Shown here: positions 41,321 through 50,003 of the stretch, in pieces
Layout of the letters: each line of letters starts with the position of its first letter
Numbering within the stretch: position 1 is the first letter of the stretch
NCBI GenBank assembly: GCA_003166865.1
Contig: PMUP01000044.1
Coordinates: 1 to 64,000, forward strand
DNA from: Bryobacterales bacterium
GTDB lineage: Bacteria; Acidobacteriota; Terriglobia; Bryobacterales; Bryobacteraceae
Reading direction: 5' to 3'
DNA: 64,000 nt
Made by a program: the position numbers and the translations under genes
The notes under the pieces: model-generated
What the model saw: the letters and a program-made list of their open reading frames with translations, nothing else
Database searches by the model: none
What the model was told of the DNA's origin: nothing

Positions 41321-41522
41321 TCGCTTCCGGCCCTGCTCCCTGTGCCACCGGGTACATTTTGTCCCCTCCGAAATTCGGCTCTGCGGCGATTTCGACCCTC
41401 GATAAAGCGTTTGTCCCTTGCGCTGACCGTCTCTCTATAAACGCGAAGCCTAGCGCCCATAAAAGCGCGTTCCACAGCACCGGAATGCTGGCCATAAGGA
41501 AAAGCTGTTCGTTGGTCACCAT
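41304..41522 (-). CDS. Degenerate small membrane protein paralog
   Basis: A 72-residue frame starting ATG 41522 (TGATG overlap with the FAD oxidoreductase stop). The first 30 residues, MVTNEQLFLMASIPVLWNAL and LWALGFAFIERRS, match the N-terminus of the 41034 copy; both begin VTNEQL with nearly the same DNA. After that the RFDDMRDLWR block is absent and the sequence becomes unrelated (AEPNFGGDKMYPVAQG). Probably a decayed duplicate, though the frame is still open. Confidence 0.55.
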   Translation of the reverse strand: MVTNEQLFLMASIPVLWNALLWALGFAFIERRSAQGTNALSRVEIAAEPNFGGDKMYPVAQGAGPEANDDPG

Positions 41523-42817
41523 CAATCCTCCACGTTCGCCGCCAGCCGCTTCCGAAGCGCCGCCAAGTCGACCTCATGCACGCTGCCCTTCCCCGCCAAA
41601 TCTAGCGCATTTGCCGCCGCCGCGCCCATCGCGATGCACGGGCCCATCACGCGCACGCTCGACAATGCCGTGGCGTCGCCGTCAATGCAGCGCCCCGCGG
41701 CCACCAGATTATCCACCGCCGGCGGCGTCAAACTCCCCAGCGGCACGTAATGCACGTGGTCCGCGTCGAACGGCTCCCACACATACCCCTCCGCGTTGTG
41801 ATGCTGCTCCAGCGGCCACGCCGTCCGCGCGATGCTGTCGGGAAACTTCACACCACGCCGAACCTCGTCCACCGTGAGATGATGCCGCCCCGCAATCCAG
41901 CGCGTCTGCCGGATGCCGGGCAGCCCGTACGAGCGCACGCGCGCCTCACCGAACGCCGCCGGAAACTCCGACCGCAAAAACGTCATCGTCAGATCTGCTT
42001 GTTCTTTACCTTCCAGACCTGTTTTCGAAGCACCAAAAGGATCCATCGGATTCTCGATATGCGTCATGTTCACCACCGCGGTAGCGCGTCCTGGAAAGCT
42101 CATGGCAAACCCGTCGCGGCGGATCATCCCGTACTGCGCGCCGCGCTCGCGAATGCGCTCCGACATTTCCGCGCGGCTGGGCTTGTGAGCCTCCTCGAAA
42201 TTCTCGATCACGATCATCTGCGACCCGTAAATCACGCCTTCGGCCGGCTCGCGGCACTCGAGGCCCGCCCCCCACACCACCGCCGCATCGCCCGTCGCAT
42301 CCACGAAGCCATCCGCCCGCACCATCACATCGCCATAGCGCGTCGCGAGTTCCAGCGCAGTGATCCTGCGCCCCTCGCGTTGCACGCTCCGCAAAATGGC
42401 GCCCAGCAGCGGCGTCACCTCCAGCTCCAGAACCTTCCGTTCCACCCACCGCCCCAGCGCGACCTCGTTATACAACGCGTTCAGCGACACACCGCCCATC
42501 ACCAGGTGCAAATCGCCCGTGGCGCTCAAATCGCGAATGATATCGTCGGCGATCCCGTGCGTCAGTTGTTTGTTCTTCGGCGGATTGCCGAACAGCCCCA
42601 CGATCATTCCGATGATGGAGTTCACCGCCTGGCCGCCGAGCGCCGGCAAGCCATCGATCAGGATGACCTGGCGCCCCAATCGCGCTGCTTCGATCGCCGC
42701 GGAAACGCCCGAGATACCCGCACCCACCACGCAAATATCCGCCGAGTGCTCCCGCAACGGCGGCGCGCCATTGCGCCGGACGACGCGCGTCTCAGGGCGA
42801 AAAGGTTTGTCGAGCAT
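41522..42817 (-). CDS. FAD-dependent oxidoreductase (FAD_oxidored family)
   Basis: A 431-residue flavoprotein. The N-terminal Rossmann motif is CVVGAGISGVSAAIEAARLGR followed by LIDGLPALGGQAVNSI; the fingerprint continues with RADGFVDATGDAAVVWGAG and ends VDNLVAAGRCIDGDATALSSVR with GAAAANAL. Such enzymes oxidise hydroxyl or amino substrates with FAD. It is upstream of the small membrane proteins and the aconitase X pair on the same strand, so it may be the step before or after the dehydratase. Substrate unknown. Confidence 0.85.
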   Translation of the reverse strand: MLDKPFRPETRVVRRNGAPPLREHSADICVVGAGISGVSAAIEAARLGRQVILIDGLPALGGQAVNSIIGMIVGLFGNPPKNKQLTHGIADDIIRDLSATGDLHLVMGGVSLNALYNEVALGRWVERKVLELEVTPLLGAILRSVQREGRRITALELATRYGDVMVRADGFVDATGDAAVVWGAGLECREPAEGVIYGSQMIVIENFEEAHKPSRAEMSERIRERGAQYGMIRRDGFAMSFPGRATAVVNMTHIENPMDPFGASKTGLEGKEQADLTMTFLRSEFPAAFGEARVRSYGLPGIRQTRWIAGRHHLTVDEVRRGVKFPDSIARTAWPLEQHHNAEGYVWEPFDADHVHYVPLGSLTPPAVDNLVAAGRCIDGDATALSSVRVMGPCIAMGAAAANALDLAGKGSVHEVDLAALRKRLAANVED

Positions 42818-42835
42818 CCGTCACGAGCCCGTGAT

Positions 42836-44950
42836 CTATGTGCCCATCTTGAGGGCGCTCTTCAGGAACGTGTAGCGATCCGCCCACTCGTCGATCTGCT
42901 TCGTGGTCGGCTTCCCCGCCCCATGCCCCGCGCGCGTCTCGATGCGAATCAGAATCGGCGCCGGACCCTCCTGCGCCTGCTGCAGCGTCGCCGCGTACTT
43001 CAAGCTATGTCCCGGCATCACGCGATCGTCGTGATCCGACGTCGTGATTAGCGTCGGCGGAAACTCCACGCCCTTGCGAATGTTATGCAGCGGCGAATAC
43101 GCCCGCAGCACTTTGAAGTCCTCGGGATTCGCCGACGATCCATACTCGCCCACCCACTGCGTCCCGAACCCGAAGTTCTGGAAGCGCAGCATATCCATCA
43201 CGCCCACCGCCGGCATCGCCGCGCCAAACAAATCCGGCCGCTGGTTCAGCACCGCGCCGATCAGCAATCCGCCATTGCTCCCGCCAAAGATCGCCAGCTT
43301 CGGTGTCGAAGTATACTTGCTTGCGATCAGCCACTCGCCCGCCGCGATGAAATCGTCGAACACATTCTGCTTCTTGGCTCGCATGCCGGCCTGGTGCCAG
43401 GCTTCGCCATACTCGGATCCTCCGCGGATGTTCGCCACCGCATATACGCCGCCCATCTGCATCCATTCCACGGTAGACGGCCGGAAGTTTGGCGTCTCCG
43501 CGATGTCGAAGCCACCGTACGCGTAAAGCAATGTTGGATTCTGCCCATCCAGTTTCAGACCTTTCTTGTAACTCAGAAACATCGGAACGCGCGTGCCATC
43601 TTTGCTCGAATAGAAAATCTGCCGAGTCTCATACAACGACAAATCCACCGCCACTTTGCTCTGCCGGAGCACCGTGCTCTTTGCCGTCTCCAAATCCAAA
43701 CGGCAAATGGCCGGCGCAATGGTGAACCCTTCGAACCGGTAGAACATTCCCTTGTCCTGCAGCCGCGCGCCCGACCATGCGGCCGTCCCAATCCCCGGCA
43801 TGGCGATCTCCGCGACAGTCTTGCCATCCAGCGTCAGCAGCCGCGCCACCGAATGCGCGTCCTTCATATACGACACCAGCAGCTTGCCATCCGCCATCTG
43901 CGCGCTATCCAGCGTCTCGGCGCGCTCCGCAACAATCTCCTTCCAGTTCGCTCGCTCGGGATGCTCCAGGTCCATCGCGATCACTCGGCCGCGCTGCGCG
44001 CCGTCATTGGTCTGCAAATACAAAGTCGACCCGATCACGGCGATCGGAGTGTAGCCGTAATCGGCTGACGGAATCAGCATCACTGTGTGCGGATTCGCAG
44101 CCCGCAGGTCTTGATAAGCCAGTAGATTCTTTCCCGGCACGCCGGTGTAAATATTGAGCAGCAGATACCGGCCGCCCTCCATCACCAGCGGATCGAGGCC
44201 CCAGTTGGGATGGTCCGGCCGCTCGTAAATCGGCTTGTCCGCCGATTGCGGATCGCCCAGCTTATGGAAGTAGACCTTCTCGTCCAGCGCCGCTACGGTG
44301 AGCAGCTTCTCCGGAGGTGGCTCGGCATAGCGCGAATAGTAGAAACCGCGATCATCCGCGGCCCACGAAATGACGCTCCCTTTGGTCCACTGGATCAGGT
44401 CGGACGCATCCTTGCCCGTTGCCACATCGCGGACGTGCCACTCCGCCCAATCCGAGCCGGCCTGCGCGACAGCGTACCCATACAACTTCCCGTTCCAGCT
44501 CGGCGCCGCACCCGCCAGCGCCGTTGTTCCGTCTTTTCTATACGTGTTCGGATCCAGAAGCTCTCGCGCCGGACCGTTCAACGAATCCATGACGTACAGC
44601 ACGGACTGGTTCTGCAGCCCCGCATTGTGGAAATAGAAATAATGATTCCCGGCCTTGGAGAAACCTGAGAATTTCTCGTAATTCCAGAGCTCGGTGAGCT
44701 GCTTCTTAATGGCCTCGCGCCCCGGAAGTTTCGCCAGATAGGAGAACGTCAACTCGTTTTCCTGCTCCACCCACTTTTGCGTCGCCGCGGCGTCGGCATA
44801 CTCCAATCCGCGATATGGATCGGCGATCTTGGCGCCATGATAATCGTCCACCTGATCGCCCTTGGGAGCAACTGGATAATTGAGCTTGGCAGTGTTGTCA
44901 GCGCCTAAAAATAGCGCCACGCTGGCGAGCAGCAGCAGAGTAGGTTTCAT
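42836..44950 (-). CDS. Prolyl oligopeptidase (S9A family)
   Basis: A 704-residue serine peptidase starting at ATG 44950 (a longer frame to 45019 lacks similarity). A signal peptide is likely (KPTLLLLASVALFLGA), so it acts outside the cytoplasm. Beta-propeller domain residues 75-440, then the alpha/beta hydrolase. The catalytic serine is S558 in IFGGSNGGLL, the aspartate lies in SDHDDRVMPGH (641/642), and the histidine is H676 in TRAGHGAGKP. It cleaves short peptides after proline. Complete length. Confidence 0.92.
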   Translation of the reverse strand: MKPTLLLLASVALFLGADNTAKLNYPVAPKGDQVDDYHGAKIADPYRGLEYADAAATQKWVEQENELTFSYLAKLPGREAIKKQLTELWNYEKFSGFSKAGNHYFYFHNAGLQNQSVLYVMDSLNGPARELLDPNTYRKDGTTALAGAAPSWNGKLYGYAVAQAGSDWAEWHVRDVATGKDASDLIQWTKGSVISWAADDRGFYYSRYAEPPPEKLLTVAALDEKVYFHKLGDPQSADKPIYERPDHPNWGLDPLVMEGGRYLLLNIYTGVPGKNLLAYQDLRAANPHTVMLIPSADYGYTPIAVIGSTLYLQTNDGAQRGRVIAMDLEHPERANWKEIVAERAETLDSAQMADGKLLVSYMKDAHSVARLLTLDGKTVAEIAMPGIGTAAWSGARLQDKGMFYRFEGFTIAPAICRLDLETAKSTVLRQSKVAVDLSLYETRQIFYSSKDGTRVPMFLSYKKGLKLDGQNPTLLYAYGGFDIAETPNFRPSTVEWMQMGGVYAVANIRGGSEYGEAWHQAGMRAKKQNVFDDFIAAGEWLIASKYTSTPKLAIFGGSNGGLLIGAVLNQRPDLFGAAMPAVGVMDMLRFQNFGFGTQWVGEYGSSANPEDFKVLRAYSPLHNIRKGVEFPPTLITTSDHDDRVMPGHSLKYAATLQQAQEGPAPILIRIETRAGHGAGKPTTKQIDEWADRYTFLKSALKMGT

Positions 44951-45019
44951 AGCGGGCCTTTCGGCTCCATTGTCGCAAAGTTGCCAGTTGCAGCGGCCTG
45001 CGGGCCCGGCTCGGCTCAA

Positions 45020-45766
45020 TCAGCCGGATCCCGCAGGCGACGCCACGAACCGGTAACCTACGCCGCGGACGGTCAGCAAGTGCCGTGGACGGGTGGGATC
45101 GTCCTCGATGTAGCGCCGCAACCGCACGATAAAGTTGTCGATGGCGCGGGTGTCGGTATCCTCGTGCAGTCCCCACACCTTGGCGAGCATCGCCTTCCGC
45201 GATACACGCTGGCCCTCGTGCTCGATGAGATACCGAAGAACGTTGGCCTCCATCAGGGTCAGCGGAAACACCTGCTCGCGCACGTGCAATTCCAGCAGGT
45301 CGAAATGAACCGACTTATCGCCAAACGTGAAAACGTGTTTCGATCCGTCAGGTTCCGCGGGCGAACCCGCTGGCACTGCTGGCGCGGCACGCAGCCACTC
45401 TCGGCGGCGCAGCAGGCCTCGAATGCGGGCAATCAGGATTGAAAGGTCGAACGGCTTGGCCAGATAGTCATCGGCGCCGGCCGCGAAACCTCGCAGAACA
45501 TCGTCGGGATAGCCGCGCGCTGTCAGGATCAGAGTCGGTACAAACTGACCGGACTCGCGCATCTGGGAAACCACGCCAAACCCATCGATGCCAGGCAACA
45601 TAACATCCAGAATTACCACGTCGAACGCGGGCGATTCCGCCGTCAGCTTTTCGAGCGCGGCTTCGCCCGTATCGACCAGTTGCACCTGGTAGCCTTCGGC
45701 TTCGAGGTTAAATCGTAGCCCTTCGGCGAGATGCTGCTCGTCTTCCACTACTAATACGCGGCTCAT
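45020..45766 (-). CDS. OmpR-family response regulator
   Basis: A 248-residue response regulator starting at ATG 45766. The receiver domain has LVVEDEQHLAEGLRFNLE, the phosphoacceptor aspartate in FDVVILDVMLPGIDGFG, TLILTARG and DYLAKPFDLSILIARIRG. The C-terminal winged helix (LTLMEANVLRYLIEHEGQRVS, VWGLHEDTDTRAIDNFIVRLR, TVRGVGYRFV) binds DNA. It is 14 bases downstream of the sensor kinase gene. Target genes are not known; the desaturase gene on the same strand is a candidate. Confidence 0.93.
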   Translation of the reverse strand: MSRVLVVEDEQHLAEGLRFNLEAEGYQVQLVDTGEAALEKLTAESPAFDVVILDVMLPGIDGFGVVSQMRESGQFVPTLILTARGYPDDVLRGFAAGADDYLAKPFDLSILIARIRGLLRRREWLRAAPAVPAGSPAEPDGSKHVFTFGDKSVHFDLLELHVREQVFPLTLMEANVLRYLIEHEGQRVSRKAMLAKVWGLHEDTDTRAIDNFIVRLRRYIEDDPTRPRHLLTVRGVGYRFVASPAGSG

Positions 45767-45780
45767 CTTGTCATCTTGGC

Positions 45781-46686
45781 TTATTTGGTCAACTTCACGA
45801 TCGGGAGCTGCAATATGAACGTGCTCCCCAGGCCGGGACCTTCGCTCTCGGCCCACGCGCGCCCTCCGTGCCGTTTGGCGACGGATCGAACGATGTAGAG
45901 CCCGAGCCCGGTGCCCTTCACGCGCGTCGCCAGCGGTCCCGGCACTCGGTAGAAGCGTTTGAAAATCTGTTTGAGCTCCATCTTGGGGATGCCCGGGCCT
46001 TGATCTCGCACCCGGAGGGACACGAACTTGTCCGCCACGGCTTCGGTCTCGACCAGGACTTTCACCGCGCTTCCAGAATACTTCACCGCGTTGTCGATGA
46101 GGTTCGATACGGCGGCGCGCACCTCGTCCGGGTCGCCCATGACGGTGACTACGGGACCTGGCACGTACTCGATCGACTCAGGCCCCAGCCGGTGCAAAGT
46201 ACGCGTCCGCACCAGGCACTCCTCGATCACGCTGTTCAGGTCGATGGGGATCAGGTGCAGCTTCCGGCGGCTGCTGGATCCGATGCGTCCGGTGCGCAGC
46301 ACTTGCTCGATCGTTGCAAGGAGCCGGTCGCTGTCGTCCACCATGGTGCGATAGAACTCCCGGCGTTTGATCTCGTCCACTGGGCGGGTTTGCAGCGTTT
46401 CCAGGTAGAGGCGAATGGACGCGACCGGCGTCTTCAGCTCGTGCGTGACGGCGTTAATGAAGGCGTCGTGCTGTTCGTTGCGCCGGATCTCGCGGACCAG
46501 AAACGTGGTGTTGAGGACCACGCCGACAATGATCGTTAGAAACAGCAGCGAGCCCAGGAAAAGCAGGATGCCGGTGTGCCAGCGCAGCAGCACCCAGCCG
46601 ATGTACAGCAGAACGATGACCGAGATGAGCCCAACGCCGAGCGCGATGAAGAAGGCGATCGACCTGCGGCGTCCCGCTACTACCAT
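45781..46686 (-). CDS. Membrane sensor histidine kinase
   Basis: A 301-residue kinase with two membrane helices near residues 10-34 and 40-64 and almost no periplasmic loop, so it probably senses the membrane or lipids, not a solute. No HAMP domain. The phosphoacceptor is H82 in NAVTHELKTPVASIRLYLETL. The ATP-binding domain has SNLIDNAVKYSGSA, VRDQGPGIPKMELKQIFKRF and KGTGLGLYIVRSVAKRHGG. Forms a two-component system with the regulator at 45020. The adjacent acyl-desaturase makes a membrane-fluidity role possible. Confidence 0.92.
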   Translation of the reverse strand: MVVAGRRRSIAFFIALGVGLISVIVLLYIGWVLLRWHTGILLFLGSLLFLTIIVGVVLNTTFLVREIRRNEQHDAFINAVTHELKTPVASIRLYLETLQTRPVDEIKRREFYRTMVDDSDRLLATIEQVLRTGRIGSSSRRKLHLIPIDLNSVIEECLVRTRTLHRLGPESIEYVPGPVVTVMGDPDEVRAAVSNLIDNAVKYSGSAVKVLVETEAVADKFVSLRVRDQGPGIPKMELKQIFKRFYRVPGPLATRVKGTGLGLYIVRSVAKRHGGRAWAESEGPGLGSTFILQLPIVKLTK

Positions 46687-46706
46687 GCTTCCAGGGTAAC
46701 TGAAGC

Positions 46707-46734
46707 GAATTCTGAATTCTGAATTCTGGATTCT
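46707..46734. repeat. 7-bp tandem repeat GAATTCT
   Basis: Three perfect copies of GAATTCT (46707-46727) and one GGATTCT copy (46728-46734) lie in the short gap between the kinase start and the desaturase stop. It is AT-rich and noncoding. It may be a slippage tract; no known element is recognised. Confidence 0.85.
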
Positions 46735-46741
46735 TGGCTAA

Positions 46742-47596
46742 CTAGGCCGCTTCGCGTTCGGGAATCGCCGTATGCACCTTCGCGACGCGCACTGCCTTGG
46801 CGATGCCCAGGAACTTCAGGATCGAAATCTGAATCCAGGAGAAATCGATCTCATACCACGCCAAGCCATGCCGCGCCGAGGTGGGATGGGCATGGTGGTT
46901 GTTGTGCCAGCCTTCGCCGAAGGTGAGCAGCGCGATCAGCACGTTGTTGCGGGAATCGTCGCGTGTATTGAAGCGCCGGTGGCCCCACATGTGCGTGACG
47001 GAGTTCACCGTCCAGGTCGCATGCAAGCCAAAGACCAGACGCATGCAGGTGCCCCACAGCAGCAAAGGCAGCCCGCCGAACAGAAGCAGCAGCACGGACA
47101 CCACCACGATCGGAATCCAATGGTACGTGTTCAAGATTGCGTAGAACGGATCCTTCGCCAGGTCGGGCGCGTACTTCGCCATCAGCTTGGTGTTGTTGTG
47201 TTTGGATTCGCCCACCAGCAGCCAGCCGATGTGCGACCACCAGGGGCCGTCGTGAGGCGAATGCGGATCGCCGGGCTTGTCGGAGTACTGATGATGGATG
47301 CGGTGCGTCGCCACCCAGAAGATCGGTCCGCCTTCCAGCGACAAAGTCCCGCAGAAGGCCAGGAAATACTCCAGCGCCCGGGGAAGCTTGTAGGAACGAT
47401 GCGTGTGCAGCCGATGGTAGCCCATGCTGATGCCCAGCCCGACGCTGACCCAATAGAGCAGCACCGATATCAGAAAGGCGCGCCAGCTGAACATAAACAA
47501 TGCCGCAAAGGCGCCCACGTGCAAGATGACCAGAACGCTGACGATGCCCCAGTTCAGGTTCCGGTTCTCATAGATACTTTGAATGTCGGTGCTCAC
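46742..47596 (-). CDS. Acyl-CoA/fatty-acid desaturase, membrane-bound
   Basis: A 284-residue diiron membrane desaturase starting at GTG 47596 behind GGGAG. The three histidine boxes are HRLHTHRSYK (H-x4-H), HRIHHQYSDKPGDPH (HxxHH) and HNNHHAHPTSARHG (HxxHH). Hydrophobic segments before and between them span the membrane four times. It introduces a cis double bond, usually delta-9, into acyl-CoA or lipid-bound chains with oxygen. It is downstream of the two-component system, so cold or fluidity control is a reasonable guess. Confidence 0.92.
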   Translation of the reverse strand: MSTDIQSIYENRNLNWGIVSVLVILHVGAFAALFMFSWRAFLISVLLYWVSVGLGISMGYHRLHTHRSYKLPRALEYFLAFCGTLSLEGGPIFWVATHRIHHQYSDKPGDPHSPHDGPWWSHIGWLLVGESKHNNTKLMAKYAPDLAKDPFYAILNTYHWIPIVVVSVLLLLFGGLPLLLWGTCMRLVFGLHATWTVNSVTHMWGHRRFNTRDDSRNNVLIALLTFGEGWHNNHHAHPTSARHGLAWYEIDFSWIQISILKFLGIAKAVRVAKVHTAIPEREAA

Positions 47597-47733
47597 GAAG
47601 TCTCCCGTCCCTTAAGTTCAACCGTATCAGGGAACTCTCTCATCGTTTGTAAGACTTGTGTAATATCGCTTTCAGGGAAGCGGGCGCCCTACCCAGCTCA
47701 GCTTTTTCCCTTAGGAGCGGCAAAGTGTATTAG

Positions 47734-48246
47734 ATGGGGCATAATCAAGAGATGCCCGTCTCGGTCGACACCCTCCGATTGCAGCTCGATTACTCCGCCT
47801 GGGCCAGCCAGCGTCTGTTGGACGCCGCCGCCAAGCTCTCGCCCGAAGAACTCACGCGCGACTTCAAGACCGCCGACAAGTCCGTGCTGGACACGTTGGT
47901 CCACGTCTACGCGGCCGACCGCATTTGGCTGGCCCGCGTTCTCGCCGAGCCGCGGGCCACGTTCAGCGATCCCGAGGATCGCGATCTAACCCTGCTCCAA
48001 ACGGACTGGCCTGCCCTGCATCAGCGCTGGAAGCTCTGGCTGCGGGATTTCAGCGATGACGACGTGCTACGGGTGATCTCCTACCAGGACACCAAGGGAC
48101 GTCCCTATTCCCAGCCGGCCTGGCAGATTCTCCTGCACCTGGTGAACCATGGAACCCACCATCGGGGCCAGGTCTCGGGCTTCCTGCGCGCCATGGGGCA
48201 TACGCCTCCGCCGCTGGACCTGATCGCGTACTACCGGTCGCTGTAA
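47734..48246 (+). CDS. DinB-family protein
   Basis: A 170-residue four-helix DinB-family protein (an in-frame ATG at 47752 is equally possible). LQLDYSAWASQRLLDAAAKL is helix 1, followed by VLDTLVHVYAADRIWLARVL with the first metal-binding histidine, then a loop and QILLHLVNHGTHHRGQVSGFL with the two-histidine helix typical of the family. DinB proteins bind a metal and often act as thiol transferases or hydrolases. Substrate unknown. Divergent from the desaturase gene. Confidence 0.86.
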   Translation: MGHNQEMPVSVDTLRLQLDYSAWASQRLLDAAAKLSPEELTRDFKTADKSVLDTLVHVYAADRIWLARVLAEPRATFSDPEDRDLTLLQTDWPALHQRWKLWLRDFSDDDVLRVISYQDTKGRPYSQPAWQILLHLVNHGTHHRGQVSGFLRAMGHTPPPLDLIAYYRSL

Positions 48247-48270
48247 GGCCCGCTAGATCACGCGCGCGGT

Positions 48271-49236
48271 TCAGCTCTTGGCTTTCTTGACTTCGGCGAC
48301 GAGGGCGGGGACGACTTCGAACAAATCACCCACGATTCCGTAGTCGGCCACTTCAAAGATGGGGGCGTTGGCATCCTTGTTGATGGCCACGATGGTTTTC
48401 GCGCCCTTCATACCCACCAGATGCTGGATCGCGCCCGAGATTCCCACCGCCAGATACATCTTGGGCGAGACCGTTTGACCCGAGCTGCCCACCTGGCGCT
48501 CCATCGGGAGCCAGCCGTTGTCGCAGATCGGCCGCGACGCCGCCAGCTCGGCGCCAAGCGCTTTGGCCAACTCCTCGACGATCGGGATATTGTCCTTTTC
48601 CTTAATTCCGCGGCCCACCGAGACGATGATCTCGGCCGACGTAAGATCCACCGCGCGCGCCGATTCGCGGAACGGCTCCAGCGGCTTGGCGCGAATCTTG
48701 TCGGCGGTCAATTCCGGCGTGAACTGCTCCACCTGAGACGTTCCCGCTTCCACCTGATCGGCGCGAAATGCCCCGGCCTGGATCGACACGAAGTGGGGTT
48801 CGCCTCCACCGGGCTTCACGTCCGCATTCAACTTGCCTTGGAAGAGCTGCCGAACAAAGATCGGAGCGCCCGATTCCACCCGCAGACCCACGGTATCGCT
48901 GACCAGGACCTTATCGAACCTGGTGGCGAGCTTGGGCGCGAAATCCCGCACTTGATAGGTGTGCGGGAAAAGCACGATCGAGGGACTGATCTTCCGGATG
49001 AGTTGCTCCAAGGCGGCCGTGAATCCGTCAGCGGTGTACGCCGCAAGCAACTCGTGCTCCACGACGTAGACGCGATCGAGCTTCTTGCCGGCAAGTTCCC
49101 CCGCCTGACCAACGACGGCCGCCGATACGGTTTGCCCGATCAGCGCAGCCAATTGCTGTCCCGCCGCCAGCGTCTCCCAGGACATGCGATGCCAAACGCC
49201 CGCCCGCTGCTCGGTCACCACCAAAACCCCACTCAT
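48271..49236 (-). CDS. etfA: Electron transfer flavoprotein alpha subunit
   Basis: A 321-residue EtfA, which binds FAD and relays electrons from acyl-CoA dehydrogenases. N-terminal domain [23 protein letters not shown] domain FSDTVGL-like [42 protein letters not shown], and the end [43 protein letters not shown] 49236 overlaps the etfB stop (ATGA). Complete. With etfB it follows fabF in one operon. Confidence 0.93.
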   Translation of the reverse strand: MSGVLVVTEQRAGVWHRMSWETLAAGQQLAALIGQTVSAAVVGQAGELAGKKLDRVYVVEHELLAAYTADGFTAALEQLIRKISPSIVLFPHTYQVRDFAPKLATRFDKVLVSDTVGLRVESGAPIFVRQLFQGKLNADVKPGGGEPHFVSIQAGAFRADQVEAGTSQVEQFTPELTADKIRAKPLEPFRESARAVDLTSAEIIVSVGRGIKEKDNIPIVEELAKALGAELAASRPICDNGWLPMERQVGSSGQTVSPKMYLAVGISGAIQHLVGMKGAKTIVAINKDANAPIFEVADYGIVGDLFEVVPALVAEVKKAKS

Positions 49237-50003
49237 ATGACCCTCGCCTCGAACCGCAGCTTCTCCACCAGCTTCGCCGCGGCTTCCTTCGGGCTGCCTT
49301 CGATCATTTGCGTCTGTTTGCTGCGCTGCGGCAGGTAAACTCGTTCAATCAACGTCGCCGGCGTCACCGAAACGCCCAATTCCGCGGCCGTCAGCCGCTT
49401 GATTTCTTTTGTCTTGGCCTTCTTGATGCCCATCAGCGTCGCGTACCGCAGTTTATTGATGCCGGATTGGATCGTCAGCACCGCCGGGAGCGGCATCTCG
49501 ACGTTTTGAAACCAGCCGTCTTCGAGCTCGCGCTTCACGCGAATGCCCGCGTCGATTTTTTCGACGGCCATGATGATAGTCGCGTGCGGCAGCCCCAGAA
49601 GTTCGGCCATGATGACACCGGTTTGCCCGTATCCCAAATCGTCGGATTGTAGCCCGGTGAGGATCAAGTCCGGTTGCTCGGTGGCAGCGGCCTTAGCCAG
49701 CAATTTGGCGACACCCAGCGTGTCGAAGGCGGCCAAGTTGTCTTCTTCGATATGAATGGCGCGGTCGGCGCCCTTGGCTAGCGCTTCGCGGATGGTTTGT
49801 GAGACCCGCGCTGGCCCGGCACAAAGCGCGACCACCTCGCCCGAGTGCTGCTCCTTCAGCCGCAGCGCCTCCTCCAGCGCGAACGCATCCGGTTCATTAG
49901 TTTCGAAGCTGAGATCGCTTTCCTGAATCCAACGGCCGCTCGAGTCGATGCGAAGCTGCGAGTCGCGAGCCGGGACCTGCTTGATGGAGACCAGGATTTT
50001 CAC
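49233..50003 (-). CDS. etfB: Electron transfer flavoprotein beta subunit
   Basis: A 256-residue EtfB starting GTG 50003, which overlaps the fabF stop by four bases (GTGA). Start KILVSIKQVPARDSQLRID, then TNEPDAFALEEALRLKEQ, LAKGADRAIHI and LLAKAAATEQPDLILTGLQSDD with the NADH or AMP-binding region, and the adaptor helix near RYATLMGIKKAKTKEI that docks dehydrogenases. The longer frame upstream of 50003 is rejected. Forms a heterodimer with EtfA. Confidence 0.93.
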   Translation of the reverse strand: MKILVSIKQVPARDSQLRIDSSGRWIQESDLSFETNEPDAFALEEALRLKEQHSGEVVALCAGPARVSQTIREALAKGADRAIHIEEDNLAAFDTLGVAKLLAKAAATEQPDLILTGLQSDDLGYGQTGVIMAELLGLPHATIIMAVEKIDAGIRVKRELEDGWFQNVEMPLPAVLTIQSGINKLRYATLMGIKKAKTKEIKRLTAAELGVSVTPATLIERVYLPQRSKQTQMIEGSPKEAAAKLVEKLRFEARVI

